Shown here: one piece after another, positions 47,101 through 59,100 of the stretch
Layout of the letters: every line of letters starts with the position of its first letter
Numbering within the stretch: the stretch's first letter is position 1
Notes under the pieces: model-generated
Databases searched by the model: none
Seen by the model: only the letters and a program-made list of their open reading frames with translations
Told to the model about the DNA's origin: nothing
Assembly (NCBI RefSeq): GCF_027595985.1
Contig: NC_073307.1
Location: 121,809,678-121,873,677, forward strand
Reading direction: 5' to 3'
Origin: Sorex araneus
Lineage: Eukaryota > Chordata > Mammalia > Eulipotyphla > Soricidae
DNA: 64,000 nucleotides
Translations under genes and position numbers: made by a program

Positions 47101-50100
47101 CTTCATTTTAGAAAGATGTGTGAGGAGTCCTTTCTGTTTCTCTTTGGGCTCCTTCCCAAGTTGTCCTCTAAGGCCCATAAGAGTTTTCAGTGACTGAAAA
47201 CTTTTTCTTTGGCCTTGTTAAAACCAGTATTGTATACCTTACACCTAGGCCCAGTCTATTAAAAGAAACATATCCTCATAGAACTGTGATTTCCCTATTG
47301 TCCCGCATGATTCTAGAAAACAGAAAAGACTTCTTCATGTTTTAGTGTTTGAAATAATAATACTACATGAGTTTTTAAAAAACGCAATGAGTTACCTTGA
47401 AAGATAAATTCACAATTATTGTAAATGTTTAGATAGAAACTGGATAGCTTTGTTTTAAGATGTGGTAGAGTGAATTAATATATTGGTTTAGGTAAACTAG
47501 ATGACTTCAAAAGTTTTTGCAGACTCATATTTGAGGGTAATTATGAATGTTTTTATCTTGCTCATAGGTCTTTTTTACATGCCTCATACTATGTAAATCA
47601 TATGTCCAGCTTTTCCCTTTAAAAATATTTTGTAGGAGTCTGGATTTTTTTTTTTACTCTGTATTTGAAGTGAAACATTCTTTTATTCTAGTGATGTTTA
47701 AGCCCTTATAGACATAGTGGATGTGGAGAATCCATTAAAGTGACACTGCTATTAAGAGGAAAAAATGGATTTTAACTATTTTTACGTTGATGCTGATTGA
47801 CTTTTCTTTTTTTAACAGAGTATAAATATGACAGATTTAAATGGGCAGACACCTCTCATGTTATCAGCTCACAAAGTACTGGGGTAAGTGCCCTTAATTG
47901 AATTGGCTCATTTTGATTCTTGGTTCTTACGGGGCTCTTTTTTTTTTTCTGTGCATATCACTTAAGTATCTCAGTCTATTTGAGATGATACTTCATTATT
48001 GAGAAGAAAATAAGATTTTTTTTCCCCCGTGACTATGGCATAAAATTTTATGTAGGTATATAATTTTATGTAGTCTAGAACAGCACCATTAAAATTGATT
48101 TTTTTTTCTGATAGCTTTGGAGAAAAGTTTAGAAGCTACTAATAAGTAAAATATTTGTTTACAGAAAGGTAGAGATTCCATTGCATATATGTGTTAATAC
48201 GACTTACACTTCTTAGTTTTGTTTTTAACTGGTAAAAGTTTTATTTATTTCTTAATTGAATCACAGTGACATACACAGTTACAAAGTGTTTATGATCGGA
48301 TTTTAGTCATAAAATGTTCCAACACCCATCCCTTCACCAGTACACATTTCCCACCACCAGTATCTGCAGTTTCTTTCCCACCCCTCCCCCCGGCCTACCT
48401 CTATGGCAGGCACTTTTCTACTTTTTTTCTCTTCTCCTTTCTCTATCTATCTTATCTATGGCTCTCCCTCTCCCTCCCTCTTTCCCTCCCCCTCCCCCAC
48501 CATTCCCTTCACCCTCCCTCTTTAGGGCCTTATGGTTTTCAATACAGATCCTAAAAGATTATTAGGAATATCCCTTTTCAACACTCAATTCCTGTCTAAG
48601 TTGATTATTTCCAACTATTAGTGTCATACTGGTCTCTTCTCTTTCCTAATTGCCCTTCACCCCCCAAACATTCTTTGTGACAAGCTTCTGATCACTGACT
48701 GGCACCTGTTTTCCCTGGTTTTGGATATTAGTCTCATACTATATACATTTTTTTAATTTCCCACAAATGAATGCAATGAATGCAGCCATTCTGTATCTGT
48801 TTCTCTCCTTCTGACTCATTTCTCTCAGCATGATACCCTCCATGTCCATCCATTTTTAAGTGAATTTCATGACTTCATTTTTCCTGGTGTCCACAGAGCA
48901 TTCCATTGTGTAGATGTACTGTATGTTTTTGTTTTGTTTTGTTTTGTTTTGTTTTATCTAGTTGTCTGTTCTCAGGCACTCAGGTTGTATCCATATTCTG
49001 TCTACTGTGAAGAGTGCTGAAGAGTGAACATAGAAGTGCAGATGATGTTTCTGCTGTGTGTTTTTGGACAGTTCCCCTTTCCCCTGGGTATATCCCCAGA
49101 AGTGGTATTGCTGGGTCAAATGGGAGCACAATTTCTAGTGTTTTGAGGAATGTTCATGTTATTTTCCCAAAAGACTGGACCAGTTGGCATTCCCACCAAC
49201 AATGAAAGAGAGTCTCGTTGTCTCCACATCCATACCAGCACTGCTTGCTCTTGTGCTTTTGAATGTGTGCCAATCTCTGTGGTGTGAGATGATATCTCAT
49301 TATTGTTTTGATTTGCACTTCCTTGATGATTAGTGATGTAGAGCATTTTTTTATATGCCTTTTGGCCATTTGAATTTTTTCATGAGGAAGTTTCTATTTA
49401 TTTCTTCTCTCCATTTTTTGATGGGGTTGGATGTTTTTTCTCGTGAAGTTCTACCAGTGCCTTATATATATTTGATATTAACCCTTTATCAGCTAGAGCG
49501 ATAGCACAGCGGGTAGGGCATTTGCCTTGCATGCAGCCAACCCAGGTTCCATTCCTCTGTCTCTCTCAGAGAGCCCAGCAAACCACCGAGAGTATCCTGC
49601 CCGCATGGAAGATTTTGGCAAGCTACCCGTGGCGTATTTAATATGCCAAACAGTAGCAACAAGTTTTTCCAATTTATGAGCTGTCTTTGTCTCTTAGACA
49701 CCATTTCTTTTGAGGTGCAAAAGCTTCTTTAGTTTAATTTAGTCTCATTTGTTTATCTTTGTTTCCACTTGCTTGGTCAGTGGTGTTTCATCTTTGAATA
49801 TGCCTTTAGCTTCAGTATCATGGAGGGTTTCCCCTACATTTTCTCCATGTACTTTTATGGAACAGGTCTGATATTGAGGTCCTTAATGCATTTTGATCTA
49901 ACTTTTGTGCATGGTGTTAGACAGAGGTCTGTGTTCATTTTTTCATATGTAGAGGCCCAGTTTTCTCATCACCACTTGTTTGAGAGGCTGTCCTTGCTCC
50001 ACTAAATGTTTCTTGCTCCTTTATCAATTGGTAAAAGTTTTAATGGCCTCATAATTTGAAATCTAGATGATGAATTTGATTTCCAGAGAACACTAAAATG

Positions 50101-53100
50101 TAATTTTCTCTGAGTTGATTGCTCTGAAAATATTAATTGTAACTTGTCTATGAAAAAGATCTGTTTGTATGTTCACACTAGGTAGTTAAGTCTGAATTTT
50201 TTCTGTCCATTTATCAGGGTGATTTGTGTGATATAAATAATGATCACCATATTCAAGCCTTGGTATTTTTCTTTTCAAATACATTTTACATTTTCCTTTT
50301 CACCAGTTTATTTCCAAGTGCATGCTTAATTTCTGATTCTACTTTCACTTAGGTGGTTCTCTCCTAGGGCTTAATTTTATTCAACATACCTTTTGCTTAT
50401 GCACTGGTTGAGCCGAGGGATTTTGCTAAACACCATTTTGTCCTCTTCGCTGATATTTATGAAGTCAAAGACACTGTTTAAAGATTTTGATAGAGGGATC
50501 ATAGAAGACAGTACAGGGAGTAAGGTGCTTGCTTTGTTTGCAGAGAGTCTGATTCCCCACACCACATCGGGTCTCCCAAGCACTGTCAGAAGAAGTGTGT
50601 CCTACGCTCAAAGCCAGTAGTAGCCCCTGAGTGCTGTCAGGTCCAACCCAGATCCCTATTCCCAAATGATTTTTCTGAAATAAAGTAGAACATTATTTTA
50701 TTAGAATCTCAGTTGTTATGAAGGCGGGGAACATACTGGTGGAAAAGTACAAGCCTTTAATTATTTCTGTTTTAAGACTTGATTTAAGCTTTTTGTTTAA
50801 TAATTGGTTGGAGGGAGAATGCAAATTTAGCTTTTGGCTTATCTCTTGTTATTTTACATTTAATTTTGGGGTGGGGGAACGGCTGTGGTCATAGCCACCA
50901 GTGCTAGGGAATTATTCCTGGCAGTGCTTTTGGGGGATCATGGGCCAGGGATTGAACGTGGGTCACCACATGTAGGACAAGCACCTAACCACTATACTTT
51001 ACCTCCAGCCTACATTTAATCTTTAGTAAGTTACCTAAGATTTAGCATTGACAAAAATTAAATTCACAATTTAATAAAAATAGCTAACCAACAGAAGAAC
51101 AAACACCATGAAAGAAAACCTTTGAAACACAAAGGCAATTATTTTACCATGTTGATGATAAAATTATATTACTTTTATAGACTGCCTCTTAATTGATGTC
51201 TTTGGGAAAGAGGGGGAGGAAATATCTTCTATTTAGAATAGAGTAGAACTCTGCAAAAAGACTTTTCTATTTGTTTGGAGTTCTTAAGTGGTTAACTGAT
51301 TTATCAGCTTAAAAGATTCATTATTTGCATTTACGCTTCTAATCATCTCTATTTATGTCTCCCCCACTTTTTTTTTAATTGGTTTGAGACAGGCCAGAAC
51401 CAACTGGATTTCTTTTAAAGTTTAATCCATCTCTTAATGTAGTTGATAAAATACAACAGAACACTCCACTTCATTGGGCAGTTGCAGCAGGAAATGTTAG
51501 TGCAGTTGATAAACTTTTGGAAGCTGGTTCTAGCCTGGATGTCCGAAATGTTAAGGTATGACCAGGTATTTATCTCCCTTTAATTCTTCAGTTCAAAGCT
51601 TGACAGGGTAACACAAAGATGAGCTATATGCCTGGTTCTGGTTCTCAAAAGTTAGGACATAAAATAGTTGGTTACCTCTGGAATAAATGTATTTAGTCTA
51701 TGTTTCTTAAGAGCTTTTTAAAAAAGTCTTTTGTACCTATAGTTTATTGAAATACAATTGAATTTTTTCCTTTTATGTAAGGGAGAAACACCTCTTGATA
51801 TGGCACTACAAAGCAAAAATCGACTGATTATTCACATGCTAAAAACAGAAGCAAAAATGAGAGACAACAATAAGTTCAGATTTCGGAAGTGGCTGCAGAA
51901 ATGCGAGGTATTTTTTATGTGGACCCTGTTCTATGGGAAGTAGAATTTGTTGCTCATTTGTTTTTGGTTTTTAAGGCATCAAGAGAAGCCAGGGAGTTGG
52001 TTGAGTGCTGTGTTGTACCTATTCTTTCTTTCTCATTCATTCTAAACCCAACATTGAAAAGTAGTGTTTTCTTGAATCTCAGCTAGATGACAAAACTACA
52101 CATTACCTTAAGAATGTTATGGAGTACTTCTACATATATCTAATGAATGAAGTATATGGTTTATATTCTTAGAAGTAAAATGGAAAATACCTCATTGTAA
52201 GCAGTTTTGTAGAAATTTTCTTGAGCTTATTATTAAATTTTGGTCAAAAGGAAATAATGACATTCAGAGTATATTGTTAGAAGCATGACTTTTAAAATTA
52301 GTGTTATAAATTTCAGCCACATTATGTCACTTCATAAAATAAATGCATCTGGAATTTTAAGAACCAAAACTAAAACTTTATGTATATTTTTAACTTGCCG
52401 ATTCTTCCCAGTGGTACTCTTCTAAACTTTATAGTGAGCGAATCAATAGAAAAAGCTTAGTCCAGGTTGTTCTTCACATCATAATTATAATTCGGATGGC
52501 TGAAATGGGATATTAGATTAATTGTATGATTTTTGACGTTTTTAGTGTCATTCAATAATGACACCAAAGTAACTGTGCTTTCAGAATGACTCTGAAGTAA
52601 CAGGTACTACCAGATGTCTCTGCAGAAGGTCATCATGAATACTACACTTAATTTTACCTTTATGATTTTGGAGGGAGAAAGAAGAAATGGTTACTCTATA
52701 GTCTTCTTTACTAACACCTCAGCTTCTCCCTATGCCTTAATGATATGTGGACCCAAGACTTTTATCCTTGGAACTCTTTTTCATCTATTCATTTCCTTGG
52801 TGATTTCATGTACTTCAGTGTCTTTAAGTACTATATCTATCTGTTGATGCACTCCCAGTTTATCTTAGCTCAGACCTCTCCAGATCAGATATCCAACTTT
52901 CTACTTGACCTTTTTCTAGCCCAGTATCTGACAGTCATCCTCATCAAAATATAGCCAATATTAAACTCATGTACTTCCCACCCCTGTCCAATTATTCCTT
53001 TCATAGCCTTCCAGCTTTTAGACATCCATGCCTTTCCTCTGTCACAACACCTATTCAGTCCAACGGAAAGCCATGATGGCTAGTTCTGCCTTCAGTATAC

Positions 53101-56100
53101 CCAACCATCTGACACCCACCACACTGCCACTGGCGTTTTGTTCCAGTCTCTATTATCTTTGTTGTGGGTTATTACTGTTAACTGACATCTCTCCACTCCT
53201 TTTCACCTCTAATCTGTTCTCAACACTGTTGGCAGATGAATCTTTGAAAATGTAAGTCAGATTCGTCCTTTCAGGATTCTCTGGTCTCACACTCATAGGG
53301 AGAAAAAAGAGAGCTAAAGTTTTCACAATGGCTTTCAAGGTCATGTGTGATCCAACTTCTCATACTACGACATTGACTTTGTGGGTTATTCATCAGTTTA
53401 TTCCAGCTAGATTTAAGCTCCATGAGAGAATGTCTCAAATTTATTGCTGTTTTCCAAGCGCCAAGAGTTGCTCCTAGCATACTACATGTGCTAGAATATT
53501 TGTTGTTGAATAAATACTGTAAATTTATTTGATTTAGAATTGAAACCATAAAATTCATATTTAATTCTTATTTCTGCTCTGAGATTATATTGCTTATTGG
53601 TTCTAAATTTACACTTTAAATAAAGTTGATCTTGCTCATGGTAAATTGTGTTATTATGCAAATTAAAATTAGAAGCACTTTAGATATTTAATAGCCTTTG
53701 AAAATCATCCTTAAAATAGAACTTACAGGGACGTAAAAGTTGAAGGGAAAAATATGTTTTCTCCATTTGCTACTGCCAAAGTAATGCTTTCATTAGTTAG
53801 GAGACAGCATGGCACAAATGTGGTGCTCTACTTTATGGAAAGACAGTCAGGCCATTGTGTTAAAGATGTTTTACCCTTTTAATTCTGCTGGCAAAGTTAA
53901 ACCTGAGTAATTAGCATCCTGAGACCATGTTTCAGTCCTTAGCCTCCACGTGACATTTGGAAAACTAATTGCTTTTTGAAATTCTTTTCCCTAGCTTTTC
54001 TAAAAACCTCTCTTAACTCTTGGATCTCATCCTTTCTGGTCATGCTTTCTCTTGGTTTCCTGTGAGGATTTTGCTTTTTCCCCCTTTAAATGTTTATGGT
54101 GGCCAGGATTCTGCCCCTTCCTGCTTGCAAACAGGCCTTGGAATGTTTTTCACTCACGGCACTACTGCATGTAACTGATGACTACCAGGATTTCTCCTTT
54201 GTCATAGATCTGCTTTTCTGGATACCTCCTTAGACATTTAAAATCCCACATCCTAAGTAAACTAACCTTTTCTGCAATCTAACCTTTGTTAGGGATTGGC
54301 ACTATCCAGCACCCAAGTTGGAACTCTTGTATTTGCCTTGGGTGAAGAGACTTTGTCTTGCGTTATTTTTTCTGGCAAGAAATTATTTTTTTATAATATC
54401 AGCTATCATTAGCACTTTTCTAAAAGACCGCATCATTTTGGGACAAGGAAGCTGAGAGCAAAATGAAATGTTGAGGCAACATTTTATAAACTATAAAGCT
54501 TTTTAAGTTTCTAAGTTTTGTAATTTCTCCAACTTCGAGTTTATTATTTAGCAATATTGATGAAAGTCTGTGTTATGCAGTTGTATTAATTGTTATGTAT
54601 TTAGGAAGTATGTCTATTAAGCTAATTATTAGTAGATATGTAGGTAAGATCCATAAAGTTCTAAAATTCTGAATCTCTTAATTCTCTCTCAAGCTTTTCC
54701 TGCTGCTGATGTTCTCTGTGATTATCCTATGGACTGTTGGATACATATTGGACTTCAATTCAGATTCTTGGCTTTTAAAAGGATGTCTTCTCGTAATGCT
54801 GTTTTTTCTGACATCCTTGTTTTCAAGGTGTGTATATTAGTCTCTGCAAGGTTGGTTATTATATTTCCCATTTTATTGCTATTTCTGTTGTTGATTAACT
54901 GGAATCATATTTTTATTGAGTTATAAATGTTACCACATAGAAATGTTCCCAGAGTTTGTGGGAGGGTAGGGCTTTGTTAGTATATGATTCAACTAAAGGT
55001 AAATGAGTCAATCTGGTACTTTGCTTGAATGGACAGTTGGTAGGAAAAAAAGATCCTAACTCACATTTTGCAGTTAATTTTGACTATTTTGCCTCTTTAA
55101 GCATTTTTGTCCATGTTTTAGAAATATTTGGGTTTTTTTTATATAAATCTAAATGTATTTCAAGCTGGTTATTTATGGCTTTTACTATTTTTCAGTTGAG
55201 CATCCAATTAAATTGTAGGAGGTTATAAAATAATGACTATGGTGTGGTTCTTTTTGAGGAAATATTTATACATGATTATGTTTAGTCTGGACCAGAGTCA
55301 AGCCTTACTGCATAGCTGCCTGATCTTAAACAATTTGCTATACATCTCTGTGCCTCACTTTCTTCCTCTATAAATTGAGAATCATTGTGAGAATGTCTCC
55401 CTCATAGTTAATTCATAGATACAGTGATTAGAACGATGGCTGGCACATGCAAGTAATTGTGTCACATGCCAGTCCCCCTGGTTCCCTTTTTCAGTAAAGT
55501 GGCAGTCAACAATTCATGAAATCCATGGAAATGGATATCATCCTCTATGTAGTGTGGTCTTTTCTTCAGTTTCTCCATTTCTCCAAGCCCTTCTCTCCAT
55601 GTCCTCCATAAGTACCTACCCAAAATCTCTCAACTGGTGTCCAGGATTCAACTCTTTCTTCCCCAATAGTTCATCCATATTTGGCAGTCAAGTCTTTTAT
55701 GAAAGCTCATCAGTTTGTTTGATCCATATTACTTTTGTGTCTCCCAGGTGCCTCTGTAACCCCCAGTCCGTGGGGTTGCTAGTTGGCCCTGGTCGGAGCA
55801 GCAGGCTTTGACGAATTAGGTATTTCACCTGCTGCATAATTGGATCACGCAGCCTGTCATGCCTTAAAGGTCCTGGCCTCCCTTTGGTTTAGTTCTAGAA
55901 GCCTTATTGGGTAGCTGAGGTTTGGCATCTTTAGTTCTTCTCAGCTATTATTTTTTGTGATTATTCTTTTTTTTTTTTTAATTTTATTTATTTTTAATTA
56001 GTGAATTACCGTGAGGGTACAGTTACAGATTTGTACATTTTTGTGCTCATATTTCCCCCATACAAAGTTCGAGAACCCATCCCTTCACCAGTGCCGATTC

Positions 56101-59100
56101 TCTACCACCAGTAAACCCAGCATCCCTCCCACCCTCCCCAATCCCATCTCCCCCCACCCCACCCTGCCACTGTGGCAGGGTATTCCCTTTTGTTTTGTGA
56201 TTATTCTTAATGGGAGTTTTTTGGCGGAGGGCAGGGGGTGCGCACACCTGACTGCCCTCCTGGCTCAATGCTCAGGGATCACTCCTGGCAGTGCTTGGGG
56301 AGCCGAGTGCCAGGACACAAGGCAAGCACCTTAACCCCTGTACTAACTCTCTGGTATTGTATCCTTAGGATCTTGATAACTTTTTTAGAGTCCTTTCACA
56401 TCCGTCATTAACCATGGTATACTTTTTTTTTTCTTTTTGGGTCATACCAGACGATGTTCAGGGGTTACTCCTGCTCTGCATTCAGGAATTACTCCTCTTG
56501 GTACTGGTGGGCCATATGGGATGCAGGGGCGGGGGGGGGGGGGGGATCAAACCTGGGTCAGCTGCATGCAAGGCAAACACCCTACCCACTGTACTATAGC
56601 TCCGGCCACTGGTATAAATTTTTAAATGCATCCAGGAAAAGTATATTTATGCTTAAGTTTACTGTGCTGCTCGTTGACTATTAAAGGTTTTTTTCCCCCC
56701 CTCTTAAAGCTACAATGCTAAACATTTAGAAAAGTTATATGTGGGTATCATGCAGCTGGTTGAAGTTCTGGTGATGAAAGCCAGTTGAAGCCTTTATGCA
56801 TCTTCTGTCTAGTGTCCATTTCTCAGGATGTTTATTTGTAGGATGACAGTGCTTAAGTAGAGGCATCTGTTGTATGTTTCGCAGATGTACTGCTAGCCTC
56901 TAGAAGAAAGCTTGTTAAATACGAAAGTACCCTTCAGGTGTTGTAGTTTAGAGTATTTGAAAATATGACAGACAAAAAAGGAAATACAAATCTGGTGTAT
57001 CTCAGTGGGAATTTTAAAAGATCCATTGAAAGTCTAGTTACTGGGAATAAGAACTAGAGCATTCTTTGTTTGTGGTTCTTCTCGGGGGGCAGTCATGGCA
57101 GGCTGTTCTCAGTACTGCCAGCCCTATGTTCAGGTGAGAAGAGCTCCCAGAAGAGCTGGGGTGACTGCCCGTCAATAGACCGATTACATCCAGGCCTTCT
57201 GTATGGAAGGCAGCTGCTCGGCCCTGTGAGCTCTCAGACTCATTTCTCAGGAGGCCTGCTGTTCCAGTGTTCTCAGGTATAATATGGAGTAATGATGATG
57301 TGTACTTATTGAAGAATGAAAAATAGCAGATAGTACTCAGAAAATGGCCATCATTATTTACAGAAATCATTATTGCTATTATTAAGTATTTCTGAACTAA
57401 AATTAATGTGAATCATACGTCTTTTCACTGACACTATTTATTCTGTTTTCTTTAGGTCCTTGATTGGGTATAAAACCCTTGTATACTTACCAACAGTCTT
57501 TCTGCTGAGTTCCATTTTTTGGATATTTATGACATGGTTTACCTTATTTTTTCCTGATATCCTTTCAACTTCAAAATTTAAGTGCATATCTAATTTGCCT
57601 TGAAAGTGATAACTGTTGTTAGAAATTTAGATAGTAAAAGAGGTCCAAGGAAACAATTCATATTTGTATTCATTTAATGATTCTTGTTGAAGATGTTTAA
57701 TATTGAAAGTCTGCTCAATTTTTCAATTGTGGAAATACTCTCGAGCACAATATAAAAAATGTAGCTGTCTATTCATAAGAAGAAATGGTAAAATGTATTA
57801 CTGTTTTACTTAGACTCATAAAAATTTGTTGTATTGCCTAGAGTCTTTTCATGGTTAGGCAATTCTTTTCATTTGATTGGCAGTTATTGTTGATTAATAA
57901 AATGTCTGGTTGCCAAGATAGCCTCTTTGGGAAGGATAGGATGAATATTGGCTTCCTTGACAATGGGTACTAGCAGTATTCTCATCCTTATCGGTGCTTC
58001 TCAAATCATAGCAAAAATAAATTTACTTTGCCATTCCAAACATACGTGAAGAAAGTTTCAAGAAATAGCATTCTAATGTGTGCTTTACTCTGGCTTTGTC
58101 ATGATATGCTATCCTCCTTGCTTTTTTAAAATTGTAGGTCACCGCCCACTTGATTCTTTCATGACCTACTAATGGATGGCAGCCCTCAGTTTTAAAAAGC
58201 ACTAACCTAAGGAGGAATAGCTTTCACTTGAGGAGCATGACCCTGGCCAAGTTTAGCTTAGGGGCTGTATTGTGACCGTGGGGTTGGCCAAGTCCAGTAA
58301 CCTAGAAGCATGCTAGGTTAATGATACCTCCGACCATGTAGGAGGCAATATTTTTCAAGTTTCAGTATTGCTGTTGCCAGGCTTCCCCCTGCCAAGATGC
58401 TTAGAAAGCCATTATAGCTGTGCTTCGTTTACAGGGTAGGAAAAGAGTACTACGCTAGGTATAAATATACCCATTAATATATTCCTTTAAGTGTTATACT
58501 AATGTCTTTGGAGATAATGGCATTTTTTTAAAGAAATTGAAGAGATGTATATTCTCAATTCAAGAATATTTTTAATAGAAATAAATATAAAAAATGAGTT
58601 CATATGCGTTCTCAGAGTGCATATATGTACTCTGTTAGTATATTTTTGCTTTAAGACTTTTTCTTTCTGAATATTGTCTAGTATTTTTCAGATTTCTTTC
58701 ATCCAAATAGATGACACAGAATACCATGTCAATCATTTGACATTTTTTTTTCAAAATTATTTATCACAGCTAACCTTTTTCTCAGTTACTGATTTGGGCT
58801 CAGCATTTTAGGTACTAACCTTATTATCACCTTTAATGAAGGCTTGAGTGATGTCATTATATGCTATAAAAATAATTTATAAGTAAACATGAGTGCATAA
58901 AATAACAGCACAGCATATGCTTGCATGAATGCAAGTGTGTGTATGCAAAATCATTTGCATGGACCTCAAAAATGATCATTTCTAGGGTAATTGACATAAT
59001 ACTGAAAAGGAGTGAATGATATTTTTATCATGAGGAAGGGGAGTAAACACAGTTTTACAAACACTGTTTCCTAGTGAAATTTTTAACATTGAGTAACTCA

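Larger units (their letters stand above)
47884..51392 (+). other. ZDHHC13: ZDHHC13 intron 6
   Basis: GT-AG intron of 3.5 kb, about half of it a single antisense L1 insertion (48244-50028) with a SINE nested inside. Two further type-A SINEs lie at 50488 and 50878. The rest, 50043-50480 and 51012-51392, is AT-rich unassigned sequence. Confidence 0.88.
54828..57455 (+). other. ZDHHC13: ZDHHC13 intron 9
   Basis: GT-AG intron of 2.6 kb with two MIR fragments, one antisense L1 end and two type-A SINEs. 54830-55290, 55470-55950 and 56610-57200 show nothing I can name. Confidence 0.88.

Noticed and set aside
57557..57570. Exon 10 continuing past ATATCC to a later GT donor
   Set aside because: Continuing would add ILSTSKFK and more, with no match to ZDHHC13. 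The U12 signals at both ends fit exactly and restore the known sequence.
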